Position numbers and translations under genes: made by a program. This document shows, one piece after another, positions 6,080 through 14,678 of a stretch of DNA of 21,001 nucleotides. The notes under the pieces are model-generated. The model was not told where the DNA came from and searched no databases. It saw only the letters and a program-made list of their open reading frames with translations. Position 1 is the first letter of the stretch, and each line of letters starts with the position of its first letter. Source of the DNA: CAJXCL01 sp964394335 (GTDB taxonomy: Bacteria; Nitrospinota; Nitrospinia; CAJXCL01); assembly GCA_964394335.1 (NCBI GenBank), contig CAYMVZ010000038.1:1-21001 (forward strand). The letters run 5' to 3'.

Positions 6080-6108
6080 ATCATATTGAGATTCGGTATT
6101 AAAATCAA
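6080..6108 (-). promoter_or_regulatory. Promoter of tRNA-Leu
   Basis: On the minus strand TTGATT (6108-6103) and TATGAT (6085-6080) are 17 bases apart. Transcription would start near 6073, giving a leader of roughly 28 nt before the tRNA 5' end at 6045. Confidence 0.6.
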
Positions 6109-6178
6109 GGACAAAATAGTTGCCTTCCCTCAATGTTTATGATAAAAAACTTCATCACATTCTAAAAAAGATAACGCA

Positions 6179-7501
6179 ATGGCTGAAATTATCCCGTTCA
6201 GAGGAATTTTATATTCACAGGAAAAAATCGAAAACTTCGAATCAGTTGTAGCCCCTCCTTATGACGTTATATCCCCAAGCTACCAGGAAGAGCTTTACCA
6301 GAAAAGCGATTACAATATTGTCCGATTAATTTTAGGCAAAACATTTGATTCTGACAATGATCAGAATAACCGGTATACTCGCGCTGACAAAGATTTAAAG
6401 GACTGGTTAGAAAAAGGAATTCTTCATGAGAATGGATGCGAAGGCGTATACTATTATTCTCAGGATTACCTTTTTAATGGAGAAAGGAAAAAGCGTGTTG
6501 GTTTTGTGGCCAGGGTCAAATTAGAAGAATATAGTCAAGGGATTATATTCCCACATGAATTTACTCTCTCTAAACCAAAAGAAGATAGACTAAAGTTAAC
6601 CAGAACATGCCGTGCCAACTTCAGCCAGATTTTTGGCCTTTTTTCAGACCCGCAGAACATAATCGATAGTTTAATTGAAAATGAAGTTGAAAAGGAAAGC
6701 TTGTCAAAGGTAAAGGATTCTGAAGGTCTTGTTCACACCTTTGGAAACATTTCGAACAAGGATGCTATTAAACAAATAGCTCATTGCATGAAGGATAAAA
6801 AGGTATATATTGCGGACGGACATCATCGTTACGAAACCGCCTTAACATACCGAGATGAAATGCGAAAACAGAGCGGTAATGCTTTGGAAGATAAACCTTA
6901 TGACTATGTCATGATGTATTTAACCAATATGGATTTGGAGGGAACGTCGATATTTCCCATCCACAGGCTGTTGTTTAATTTAGATAATTTTCATTCGGAA
7001 CAATTGTTGAAGTCGTTAGAAGCTTATTTTAATATCCAGAGATTCCCTTTCGAAAACTCAGAAGAGAAGAACAAAATGCGTGACCACTTGTTCCAAAAGA
7101 TGAAACTGAAGGAAAAAGATCAGTTTTCTTTTGGTCTTTATTTAGGAACAGGGTCTTTTTATCTGCTGAAGTTAAAAGCTAATCCCTTTGTAGATGATGG
7201 CACAACTCCAAAAGAATTTTCCGGGTTGGAAGCCTTTATTCTCCATTCTCTTATCATTGAAAAGATTATGGGCATAAAAAAGGAATCGATAAAAAATCAG
7301 AATTGTATTAGCTACAAAAAAAATGAGAACGAAGCTATTGAAATGGTTGATTCAGGGGAGTATCAAATAGCTTTTTTTCTTAACCCAACCCGAATGGAGC
7401 AAATAAAAAATGCAGCCGGCGCCGGGTTGCGTATGCCGCAAAAATCTACATTTTTTTATCCAAAGCTTCTTTCAGGACTGGTTATTAATCCTCTTACCTG
7501 A
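6179..7501 (+). CDS. DUF1015 family protein
   Basis: The 440-residue cytosolic protein matches DUF1015 over its whole length. The N-terminus has PFRGILYS and VVAPPYDVISP (to about residue 33), followed by the YNIVRLILGK segment. The central ADGHHRYETALTYRDEM motif (about residues 211-227) and the ending with GAGLRMPQKSTFFYPK are also present. Members related to archaeal SerK and staphylococcal SbnI are free-serine kinases with ParB-like folds, so nucleotide-dependent small-molecule phosphorylation is a reasonable guess, but the activity of bacterial DUF1015 proteins is mostly unproven. The ATG at 6179 gives the conserved MAEIIPFRG start; no strong ribosome-binding site is visible. It is the first conserved chromosomal gene to the right of the integration site. 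Confidence 0.85.
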   Translation: MAEIIPFRGILYSQEKIENFESVVAPPYDVISPSYQEELYQKSDYNIVRLILGKTFDSDNDQNNRYTRADKDLKDWLEKGILHENGCEGVYYYSQDYLFNGERKKRVGFVARVKLEEYSQGIIFPHEFTLSKPKEDRLKLTRTCRANFSQIFGLFSDPQNIIDSLIENEVEKESLSKVKDSEGLVHTFGNISNKDAIKQIAHCMKDKKVYIADGHHRYETALTYRDEMRKQSGNALEDKPYDYVMMYLTNMDLEGTSIFPIHRLLFNLDNFHSEQLLKSLEAYFNIQRFPFENSEEKNKMRDHLFQKMKLKEKDQFSFGLYLGTGSFYLLKLKANPFVDDGTTPKEFSGLEAFILHSLIIEKIMGIKKESIKNQNCISYKKNENEAIEMVDSGEYQIAFFLNPTRMEQIKNAAGAGLRMPQKSTFFYPKLLSGLVINPLT

Positions 7502-7525
7502 ACCGGCCAGTGCCGATAATCAAAA

Positions 7526-7539
7526 AGGGCTTTCGCCCT
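7526..7539 (-). terminator. Short hairpin, terminator-like on the minus strand
   Basis: AGGGC-GAAA-GCCCT on the minus strand is followed by TTTTTGA, but there is no minus-strand gene to its right. On the plus strand the stem follows the DUF1015 stop without a clear U-tract. It may be a weak bidirectional terminator. Confidence 0.3.
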
Positions 7540-7603
7540 GTAAAGCGTTTAGAAATTTTCTTCCATAAAAAATCAAGAAATTTATTGCTTAGGTATTAGT
7601 AAC

Positions 7604-8185
7604 ATGAAAATCATTTCTGCGGAATTTATTAAAAGCGCAGTTGATCCCACGCATTACCCAAAAGAGGATTTCCCTGAAGTTGCTTTTGCAGGACGTTCAA
7701 ATGTCGGGAAATCTTCTCTAATAAATTCTCTTCTTAATAGAAAAAATCTGGTTAAGACCAGCTCTACCCCCGGCAAAACTCAATTGATCAATTTCTTTAA
7801 AATTAACAAGCAGTTTTTCTTTGTCGATCTGCCAGGTTATGGTTTTGCCAGAGTACCCAGTGCCATAAAAAAAAATTGGGGAAAAATGATAGAGACCTAT
7901 TTAAAAAAAAGAAAGAATTTAAACCTGGTAGTGTTGATCCTTGATATAAGACATAAGCCGACTGAGGATGACCGGTTAATGGCAGAGTGGCTTGACTTTC
8001 ACCAAATCCACACTGTCTTTGTAGCAAACAAATCGGATAAAGTTAAAAAAAGCGAGAAAAACAAGAAGATCCGGTCGATTTTGGAATCTTTAAAAAAACA
8101 GGGAAAAAAGGTTATTATTTTTTCTTCTAAAGATAGGGAAGGGAAAAAGGATTTATGGAGAATTATCGAAAACTTTATCAGATAA
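7604..8185 (+). CDS. engB: Ribosome biogenesis GTP-binding protein EngB/YsxC
   Basis: This 193-residue TRAFAC GTPase has the usual EngB length and motif order. G1 is GRSNVGKSS (from residue 30), followed by the G2-region STPGKTQ, G3 DLPGYGFA (about 74), G4 NKSD (about 142-145) and a G5-like FSSKDREG. EngB acts in the cytoplasm in late assembly of the 50S ribosomal subunit and is usually essential. The sequence is lysine-rich, fitting RNA contact and an AT-rich genome. The ATG at 7604 gives the expected short lead (MKIISAEFIKSA) before the GTPase core. It is 102 bases from the DUF1015 gene and could be cotranscribed with it. Confidence 0.95.
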   Translation: MKIISAEFIKSAVDPTHYPKEDFPEVAFAGRSNVGKSSLINSLLNRKNLVKTSSTPGKTQLINFFKINKQFFFVDLPGYGFARVPSAIKKNWGKMIETYLKKRKNLNLVVLILDIRHKPTEDDRLMAEWLDFHQIHTVFVANKSDKVKKSEKNKKIRSILESLKKQGKKVIIFSSKDREGKKDLWRIIENFIR

Positions 8186-8256
8186 ACTAATCTAAGAAAA
8201 AAAATCATTGGATGAGATGTGAACTCTATCCCTGCAATACTAAATTGTCAATTATT

Positions 8257-8286
8257 TTGGTTAATGTATGAATGATTATGTATAAT
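8257..8286 (+). promoter_or_regulatory. Candidate promoter of the DUF502 gene
   Basis: A consensus -10 TATAAT (8281-8286) lies about 50 bases before the start codon at 8335. The -35 is weak (TTGGTT at 8257-8262, 18-base spacer). It sits in the 149-base gap after engB. Confidence 0.4.
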
Positions 8287-8334
8287 GCAGGAGATTAAAT
8301 TTATAATTATGATGTCAATAAGGAATGGTGCGCG

Positions 8335-8997
8335 ATGATTAAAAAAATACGAACCAAGTTGCAAAATCTTTTCATTGCGGGTCTCCTAGTTCTCCTCCCT
8401 ATTTCCATTACTGTTTTTATTCTGACATTTGTTTTTCAAAAGCTGGATAATCTTCTTTCACCTGCTTTTGTTAAATTATTGATTTTATTTGGATTGCCGT
8501 TGCAGAGGGGTCAATTTATCCCCGGGTTAGGTTTTGTCGCCACCATTATCATTATTGTTTTTACCGGCCTTATTACTAAAAACATCCTTGGTAGAAAGCT
8601 TTTTAGTCTTGGTGAAATTATTGTCGAAAGAATTCCCGTGGCTCGAAGCATCTATTCGGGAGCTAAACAAATTATAGATGCTGTTTCAAAATCGCAGCTC
8701 GAGGCTTTCAATAAAGTCGTGATGGTTGAATATCCGAGAAAAGGCCTTTTTTCTCTTGGGTTTGTTACCTGTGAAGCCAGAGGAGAAATACAAGAATATA
8801 CAAAAGAAAATGTTGTCAATGTTTTTATCCCCACAACACCAAACCCAACCTCGGGACTGCTGATTTTTGTTCCGAAAGAAGACATTATTCCGCTTTCCAT
8901 GACAGTAGAAGAAGGCATTAAACTGGTGGTTTCCGGCGGTATTGTCACTCCGATTAAAAACAATAATCTCCAGCAGGCAAAAGAGCTGAAGTCCTGA
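8335..8997 (+). CDS. DUF502 family membrane protein
   Basis: The 220-residue protein fits the DUF502 family. A first membrane helix (about 12-34, FIAGLLVLLPISITVFILTFVF) and a second (about 60-80, GLGFVATIIIIVFTGLI) are followed by IPVARSIYSGAKQIIDAVS, a soluble strand-rich part (MVEYPRKGLFSLGFVT) and VFIPTTPNPTSGLLIFVP. The terminal SMTVEEGIKLVVSGGI is also characteristic. The function of this conserved inner-membrane family is not established; in plants its relatives include COV proteins. AAGGA lies about 12 bases before the ATG. The stop is followed within about 10 bases by the small inverted-repeat element at 9008-9094. Confidence 0.9.
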   Translation: MIKKIRTKLQNLFIAGLLVLLPISITVFILTFVFQKLDNLLSPAFVKLLILFGLPLQRGQFIPGLGFVATIIIIVFTGLITKNILGRKLFSLGEIIVERIPVARSIYSGAKQIIDAVSKSQLEAFNKVVMVEYPRKGLFSLGFVTCEARGEIQEYTKENVVNVFIPTTPNPTSGLLIFVPKEDIIPLSMTVEEGIKLVVSGGIVTPIKNNNLQQAKELKS

Positions 8998-9007
8998 CAA
9001 GAAAACC

Positions 9008-9094
9008 GGGGTCACATCTTTGAAATTTGATTTTTACAAATATATTTCCACATTTTCAAAGTTTTTCACTGTTAAATGTCAAAGATGTGACACC
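9008..9094. repeat. Small inverted-repeat (MITE-like) element
   Basis: GGGGTCACATCTTTGA (9008-9023) and TCAAAGATGTGACACC (9079-9094) are inverted repeats matching at 15 of 16 positions. They enclose 55 AT-rich bases with no gene. The unit lies between the DUF502 stop and the signal-peptide codons of the next gene, and overlaps the farthest-upstream possible start (TTG 9020). No clear target-site duplication is visible. It could be a nonautonomous palindromic repeat or a regulatory stem in the leader of the lipoprotein gene. Confidence 0.55.
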
Positions 9095-10648
9095 AAGTCT
9101 CTTTTGAGGATATTTTTATATTTTTTGTTTCCTGCCGCTGTCTTTATTCATCTTGGCTGCTCAAAGAACGAACTGAAAAATCAAAATATTTTAATCATTG
9201 GGATGGAAAATAGTCCTACCAATCTGGACCCACGATTTGCTTTAGATCTTGCCTCCTCTCAAGTAATCCAGTTAATTTTCAATTCGCTTTTAATACACGA
9301 TATTAATGGTAACTTGATACCCGATCTCGTTGAGAAATGGGAGATTTTAAATAATACTGAATATATTTTTTATTTAAAAAAAGGGGTCAGGTTTCATGAT
9401 GGATTGGAAATGACTTCTGTAGATGTTAAATTTACTTATGACTTTGTACTAAATACCGAAAACCAATCTCCCAAAATTGGCGGTCTTGAAAAACTCAAAA
9501 AAATAGAAGTTGTTGATAAATATACGATCAAGTTTGTTCTATCAGAAGTTTTTGCCCCTTTTTTACCCAATCTTACTTTACCTATTGTTCCAAGACATGT
9601 CGTGGAAAAGATGGGAGACAGTTTTGTAAAACACCCTGTTGGAACCGGTCCTTTTAAATTCCGTTCATTCAATATTGATGACGAAATTGTTCTTATCTCA
9701 AATAAAGATTACTTTGAGGGCTCACCAAGATTAAATGGAATAATTTTCAAGATTTTACCTGATGAAACTGTCAGACTCCTTGAATTGGAAAAAGGGAATG
9801 TGCACCTTTTACAAAACGCTATTTCACCCGATGTTCTTCCCAGATTGAAAAAAAATAACCGGTTAAAAATCATAAAACGCCCGGGGACAAACTATTCCTA
9901 TATTGGATTTAACTTAAACGACCCTATTTTAAAAAAGCGAATGGTTAGGGAAGCAATTGCAAGAGGGATCGACAGAGACAGCATTATACAATACATACTA
10001 AGAAACCTGGTAACAAAGGCTTCTTTTATGCTGTCTTCCAATAATTGGTTTTATGAACCAATGGTTAAAAAATATCCATATGATCTCCAAAAAGCCAAAG
10101 ATTTACTTGATAAAGCCGGTTACCCTGATCCTGATGGAGATGGGCCAAAGCCGCGCTTTACTCTCACTTATAAAACATCTCAAAATGAGCTGAGAAAGCT
10201 AATTGCCGAGGTTTTTCAAGAGCAGTTACGGAAAATAGGCATTGAAATTATTATTAAAAGTTATGAGTGGGGAACATTTTTTTCGGACATTAAGTCAGGA
10301 AATTTCCAGATATATTCTTTAACCTGGGTAGGCATTAACGATCCTGATATTTTTCACTATACCTTTCATTCTGAAAGCTTTCCCCCGAAAGGGGCAAACC
10401 GCGGAAAATATTCCAATAAAGACATTGATGAATTGATTGATAGAGGGAGAAAAGAAATTAATATGGAGGCTCGAAAAAAGATATACAGTCTTATTCAGAA
10501 AAAATTAGCCGAGGAAATTCCCTATGTCAGTCTCTGGTTTGCCGTAAATATTGCTGTGATGCGAAAAGAAATTCAAGGGTTCCAGCTTTATCCGGATGAA
10601 TCTCTATATTCTATTAAAAATGTCTATTTAAAAAGAGATAATCCATGA
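9020..10648 (+). CDS. ABC transporter substrate-binding lipoprotein, family 5 (peptide/nickel type)
   Basis: This family-5 extracellular solute-binding protein (OppA/DppA-like) captures a substrate, typically an oligopeptide, and hands it to an ABC permease. The hydrophobic stretch FLYFLFPAAVFI ends in a lipobox (HLGC), predicting a lipidated Cys and membrane anchorage. Family landmarks follow: NLDPRFALDLASSQVIQLIFNSL, LVEKWEI, VRFHDGLEMTSVDVKFTYD, HPVGTGPFKF, the YIGFNL and VREAIARGIDRDSI stretch, and a C-terminal WFAVNIAVMRKEIQGFQLYP. The coordinates give the longest frame (TTG 9020), but this puts 28 residues before the signal helix and starts within an inverted repeat. A TTG at 9104 would give a normal lipoprotein signal of about 20 residues. 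Neither has a good ribosome-binding site. No permease genes are adjacent. Confidence 0.88.
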   Translation: MKFDFYKYISTFSKFFTVKCQRCDTKSLLRIFLYFLFPAAVFIHLGCSKNELKNQNILIIGMENSPTNLDPRFALDLASSQVIQLIFNSLLIHDINGNLIPDLVEKWEILNNTEYIFYLKKGVRFHDGLEMTSVDVKFTYDFVLNTENQSPKIGGLEKLKKIEVVDKYTIKFVLSEVFAPFLPNLTLPIVPRHVVEKMGDSFVKHPVGTGPFKFRSFNIDDEIVLISNKDYFEGSPRLNGIIFKILPDETVRLLELEKGNVHLLQNAISPDVLPRLKKNNRLKIIKRPGTNYSYIGFNLNDPILKKRMVREAIARGIDRDSIIQYILRNLVTKASFMLSSNNWFYEPMVKKYPYDLQKAKDLLDKAGYPDPDGDGPKPRFTLTYKTSQNELRKLIAEVFQEQLRKIGIEIIIKSYEWGTFFSDIKSGNFQIYSLTWVGINDPDIFHYTFHSESFPPKGANRGKYSNKDIDELIDRGRKEINMEARKKIYSLIQKKLAEEIPYVSLWFAVNIAVMRKEIQGFQLYPDESLYSIKNVYLKRDNP

Positions 10649-10725
10649 TATAATCCATAATTCATTAGATGCGTCAAGTAGTTTTTATTATTTCATAATA
10701 ATTTTTTTTATTTGGAGAGGAAGTT

Positions 10726-11052
10726 ATGGGAACTAATGCCGTTGTTTTTACTGACAGTAATTTTAATGAAGAAGTTGTTTCGTCTGAATTGCCTGCTTTG
10801 GTTGACTTCTGGGCCGAATGGTGTGCTCCATGCAAATCGATTGCTCCTACTGTTGAGGAGTTAGCCGGAGAGTATCAGAGTAAAGTAAAGATCGGAAAAC
10901 TAAACGTTGACGAAAACCCAAAAACGGCAACCCAGTTTGGTATTCGTGGAATTCCAACTTTGTTGGTGTTTAAGGAGGGGAAAGTGGTTCAGCAGCTGGT
11001 AGGCGTTAAATCAAAAACTGAAATACAAAAAGTCTTGGATGACATTATTTAA
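10726..11052 (+). CDS. trxA: Thioredoxin
   Basis: This 108-residue protein is a complete thioredoxin fold without a signal peptide, so it is cytosolic. It should reduce protein disulfides at the expense of thioredoxin reductase. The active site is WCAPC (residues 32-36) rather than the usual WCGPC, a change of the first dipeptide position that tends to alter redox potential modestly. The buried Asp (LVDFWAEW), the cis-proline loop (RGIPTLLVF) and the closing helix are present. GGAGAGGA about 6 bases before the ATG supports the start. It is the last plus-strand gene before convergent transcription from the pilus-side kinase; only 28 bases separate the two stops. Confidence 0.95.
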   Translation: MGTNAVVFTDSNFNEEVVSSELPALVDFWAEWCAPCKSIAPTVEELAGEYQSKVKIGKLNVDENPKTATQFGIRGIPTLLVFKEGKVVQQLVGVKSKTEIQKVLDDII

Positions 11053-11080
11053 GCTGCTGTGCTGTAATTAATTTCCGGCG

Positions 11081-12745
11081 TTATGGACTAAGTGGAAGTT
11101 GCAATGTGATGGAAAAGCCTTCAGATTCCTTTGATTGTACTTTAATAAGCCCCTTATGGTTTTCTATGATCCTGTAAACAGATGCCAGACCTAACCCTGT
11201 CCCATTTTTTTTAGTCGTATAAAACGGATCAAAGATACTATTTTTATTTTCTTTTTTGATTCCACACCCCGTATCAGATACATTGATCATAGCGTACCGA
11301 TTATTTTTACCATTAATTGGTTTTGTGGATATTCTAAGTTCCCCTCCATTTGGCATAGCCTGTATGGAATTGAGACAAAGGTTCCATAAAACTTGTTGAA
11401 TCTGTTGAGAATCTATTTTTATTATTAAAGGATTTTTTTTTAATTGAGTAGAAACCAGAATTTTTTGATTATATTCGGGGCTGTTTTTTAACATCGAAAG
11501 AGTATCCTCTATTAAGGTATTAATATCATGTTCTGCCAACATAACAGGATGCGGACGGGCATAATCTAAGAATCGGGTTACTATATTGTTAAGTCTGTCA
11601 GTTTCTCTTACAACTATATCCATAAGATCCCTGCTTTCTTTTTCCAGCCGTGGTTTTTGCTTCAGAACTTGAACGGAACCACTCATGGATGCCAATGGAT
11701 TTCTGATTTCATGGGCGATACCGGCAGCAACTTTACCTATCGCTGCAAGCCGTTCCGCTTGAACTACTTTTTCTTCCATCTCTTTAAATTCTGTCCCATC
11801 CTGAAAAACACCAATATATCCTTTTATGTTTCCCTCTTCATCTTTCAGCGCCGATATATTCATTTCCAAAAAAATCTTCTTTTCATCTTTTCTGGTAAAA
11901 ATACCTTCAAAGTGGTTTGACAAGTCACTATCCATTATTTCATGAATTTCCTGCCATTCAGGGAATGGGAAAATTTCAGAAAAGTTCTTTCCTTTTACTT
12001 CTAAAAACATAAATCCGGTAATTTTTGTAGCAGCATTATTGAAAGAAGTAATATTTTTATCCATACTGATAGTTAATAAACCATTACCCATGGACGCAAC
12101 TACATTTTCGTGAAAGGCGCGGAGCTCTTGGAGATAACCGTTCTTTTCGCTCAGTTCTTTCTTTGTTAACCGGAGTTTCTCAACTAAAAAACCGGTTAAA
12201 AGAGCCACTAAAAAAAAGGTACAGATAGTGACAAAAGTTATGTAAAAGACATAACTCGCTTCATTAGCAATATCAGACTTGGGATAAATATAGATCGGAT
12301 GAATCAGATTATAATATTCCAGGTCAATAAAAGTTCCATAGCAAATGCTGGCAATAGACGCGATAAAATAAATACCGGGCCGATGATGAATAATCCCTGT
12401 GCTGATAATCGAAAGAGTGTATAAAAAGGATAAAGGACTTTCGATTCCTCCGGTAACATGAATTACGCCTGTTTCCACAAAAATATCGGCAGCTATCTGC
12501 AGATAACAAAACTTACGCAGGTTTTTAATCCGGGGCAGAATAATTGCGTAGAATAAAGTGAGAAGGTACGTAATTACTGTTAATATACTGATGGAACCTA
12601 AGTGTAATGTCCCTCCGATTTTACTGTGGAAAATGATAACCGATCCGAGAAAAAGGGTTATCACGGCAACCCTGAGGAACATTAACACTTTAACGCGAAA
12701 AAGGAGGTCTTTATCAAAAGAAGGGGTGGAGGAAAAGGTATTCAT
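11081..12745 (-). CDS. PilS-like membrane sensor histidine kinase with PAS domain
   Basis: The 554-residue kinase has six predicted membrane helices (about 18-190), including the GGIESPLSFLYTLSIIS stretch typical of PilS-type sensors. A short coiled linker leads to a PAS domain (about 205-325), a HisKA dimerisation helix with the phosphoacceptor in AHEIRNPLASMSG (H about 345), and a HATPase. The HATPase shows an N-box (LWNLCLNSIQAM), G1 (DTGCGI) and G2 (GTGLGLASV). PilS senses pilin in the membrane and phosphorylates the sigma54 activator PilR to control pilin transcription. The nearby pilus genes fit that role, but no PilR-like regulator lies in the window, so an NtrB/AtoS-type assignment is also possible. 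A repeat-filled 300-base gap separates it from pilC, suggesting its own transcript. Confidence 0.85.
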   Translation of the reverse strand: MNTFSSTPSFDKDLLFRVKVLMFLRVAVITLFLGSVIIFHSKIGGTLHLGSISILTVITYLLTLFYAIILPRIKNLRKFCYLQIAADIFVETGVIHVTGGIESPLSFLYTLSIISTGIIHHRPGIYFIASIASICYGTFIDLEYYNLIHPIYIYPKSDIANEASYVFYITFVTICTFFLVALLTGFLVEKLRLTKKELSEKNGYLQELRAFHENVVASMGNGLLTISMDKNITSFNNAATKITGFMFLEVKGKNFSEIFPFPEWQEIHEIMDSDLSNHFEGIFTRKDEKKIFLEMNISALKDEEGNIKGYIGVFQDGTEFKEMEEKVVQAERLAAIGKVAAGIAHEIRNPLASMSGSVQVLKQKPRLEKESRDLMDIVVRETDRLNNIVTRFLDYARPHPVMLAEHDINTLIEDTLSMLKNSPEYNQKILVSTQLKKNPLIIKIDSQQIQQVLWNLCLNSIQAMPNGGELRISTKPINGKNNRYAMINVSDTGCGIKKENKNSIFDPFYTTKKNGTGLGLASVYRIIENHKGLIKVQSKESEGFSITLQLPLSP

Positions 12746-12756
12746 TGGATTAGCCC

Positions 12757-13050
12757 TTAAAATTAGCTATCAGCTTACGGCAGTCAGCCTTCAGATCAAA
12801 AAAAAATTAATACTCAAAAGGATAAAAGTGGATTATCAATATTAACTAATTAGTTCAGACGGAAAAAATAGTGCTATCTTGTCATTTCGAGTGAAGTGAG
12901 AAATCTTAACCCCTTGAGTTCTACAGATTTCTCCTTCTGGTCGAAATGGTATTGGGAGCCAAAAAGGCTTTTTTTAGTGCAAACTGATTAAATCTATTAT
13001 CGAAGTTTGCCATTTTTCCTGAAAGCTGACAACTGGCAGCTGAAGGCAAA
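12757..13050. repeat. Intergenic palindromic repeats
   Basis: The pilC-kinase gap is mostly repeat. An inner unit (12881-12949) begins GTCATTTCGA and ends TCGAAATG, with AAATCT and AGATTT inside, giving an extended imperfect hairpin of the kind dispersed in many genomes. Outer imperfect inverted repeats flank it: about 12770-12799, CAGCTTACGGCAGTCAGCCT and neighbours, and about 13020-13046, CTGAAAGCTGACAACTGGCA and neighbours. No gene is seen. Confidence 0.55.
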
Positions 13051-13054
13051 ACAG

Positions 13055-14252
13055 TTAACCTAAGGCGTTGGCCATCTCGAAAATCGGCAAGTACATGGCT
13101 ACGACTATAAAACCGATAACTACTCCTAAGAAGACCATTAGCATTGGTTCAAGCAGTGCGGTAAGAGCCTCGACAGCCGCGTCAACTTCATCATCATAAA
13201 AGTCAGCTATTTTTTCCAGCATTGCATCCAAGGCGCCTGTTTCCTCACCAACATCAATCATCTGGACGACCATTGGCGGAAAAACTTTTGATCGGGTTAA
13301 CGGGGCGGAAAGAGTTTGCCCTTCTTTAATGCTCTCTATTGTTCCCAAAATAGCATTTTCTACTACTTTTTGTCCTGCGGTTCTGGCTGTAATATCGAGC
13401 GCCTGTATAATGGGAACGCCGCTGGATATTAAAGTCCCCAATGTCCTGGTGAACTTTGCCACTGCTACTTTTCTGATTAAAGGTCCAAAAACCGGTACTT
13501 TTAACACAGCAGTATCAACCGTTATCCTTCCTTTCTCAGTATTATAAAACCGCTTGAAAAGGAAAATAAAAACAGCAACGAATCCGATCATATAGTGCGT
13601 ATAATGTTGAAATATGTCGCTAACTCCCATAACTATGAGGGTAGGGGCAGGAAGAGTGCCGCCCAGTCCCTCAAACATTTGCGCAAAAGTGGGGATAACA
13701 AAGATCATTAAAAAAGCCACAACAACTATGGCAATAACAACGATAGAGGTCGGATAAACCATGGCAGACTTTACTTTGGCCTTGAGTTTCATTGCTTTTT
13801 CCATATAGTCGGCCAACCTCACTAAAATAGTGTCTAAAATACCTCCGATCTCTCCTGCTTCAATCATATTGCCGTAAAGAGTCTCAAATGTTGTGGGGTG
13901 CTTTCTTATAGCGTCTGAAAAGGTGTCTCCTGTTTCAACACTTTGTTTAATCTCACCGATTACTTTCCCAAAGGTTTTGTTCTCTGTTTGAGAGGAAAGC
14001 AGGCTAAGGCACTGGACAAGAGGGAGACCTGCACTGATCATAACTGAAAACTGGCGGGTAAAAACAACAATATCTTTTTCAGTGACTTTTTCCGCAAAAA
14101 GAACGATTTCCTTCGGTTTTTTTTTTGACTTTTATATCTGTGAAACCCTGGCGGGATAAAAGGGCTTCAACGCTCTCTTTATCTTCCGCCTCGAGTTCTC
14201 CATCAACCTCTTTACCACTTTTGGTGAGGGCAGTGTACTTAAACTCAGGCAT
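13055..14252 (-). pseudogene. pilC: PilC/type II secretion F-like platform protein, frameshifted
   Basis: PilC is the inner-membrane platform of the type IV pilus, acting with the extension and retraction ATPases. The frame from 14041 has two T2SSF domains and three membrane segments, but it starts inside the protein. The missing N-terminus is in another frame: the ATG at 14252 gives MPEFKYTALTKSGKEVDGEL and EALLSRQGFTDIKV, the expected PilC opening, and then a run of ten A (plus-strand T at 14117-14126). Removing one A joins it to KPKEIVLFAEKVTEKDIVVFTRQF and yields 398 residues, the normal PilC length. Without that, translation stops early at GKSH. The ATG overlaps the end of the preceding gene by 8 bases. 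An indel in a core gene suggests slippage, phase variation or a sequence error. Confidence 0.85.
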
Positions 14253-14676
14253 CGAAATTATCTTCAGTATTAATTGAAAAAGAAGTGATAACTTTTTTAG
14301 CGTTATCCAACTGCAACCCGATTTTGGCTAATTTTTCGGTGGTTATTTTAAGCCGTTCAACTAATGAGCTAACAACAGGACGAAAATCTTCCGGGAGTTG
14401 TTCCAGCATTTTTATAAAAGATTCTTTGTCAATAATACCAATATTGGTCTCTCCAATTGCGGAAACAGTTGCTGTCCTCGTTGAAGCTCCAATTAAGCCC
14501 ATTTCTCCAAATACAGATCCTTTACTAAGGGTCCCGATAACAACCTGTTTATTGTCAGTTTTTTTAACTACTTTCACTTTTCCGGAAAGAACTACATAGG
14601 CATTATTACTTGCTACTCCTTCAGTAACGATAACTTCGCCATCCTGAAATCTTCCTACTACAGGAATATTTTTCAT
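14245..14676 (-). CDS. Cyclic nucleotide-binding domain protein
   Basis: This 143-residue protein consists of a single CRP-like cyclic-nucleotide-binding domain (about 5-120) and a short helix. It has no helix-turn-helix. The fold is marked by the early glycines (FQDGEVIVTEG, VVLSGKVKVV), and the phosphate-binding cassette reads FGEMGLIGASTRTATVSA, keeping the FGE and RTATV elements that hold the ribose-phosphate. It may therefore sense a cyclic nucleotide and act through protein contacts. Its place between the retraction ATPases and pilC, overlapping the pilC start by 8 bases, suggests a role in pilus control. That role is inferred from context only. It follows the zinc-ribbon gene by 2 bases. 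Confidence 0.85.
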   Translation of the reverse strand: MKNIPVVGRFQDGEVIVTEGVASNNAYVVLSGKVKVVKKTDNKQVVIGTLSKGSVFGEMGLIGASTRTATVSAIGETNIGIIDKESFIKMLEQLPEDFRPVVSSLVERLKITTEKLAKIGLQLDNAKKVITSFSINTEDNFDA

Positions 14677-14678
14677 AA

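Noticed and set aside
8652..9015. Minus-strand ORFs of 103 and 109 codons within the DUF502 gene
   Set aside because: They lie antisense to a well-conserved gene with full motif support and show no family of their own.
9008..9094. Riboswitch reading of the inverted repeat
   Set aside because: The long AT-rich loop has no recognisable aptamer elements; a small repeat element fits better.
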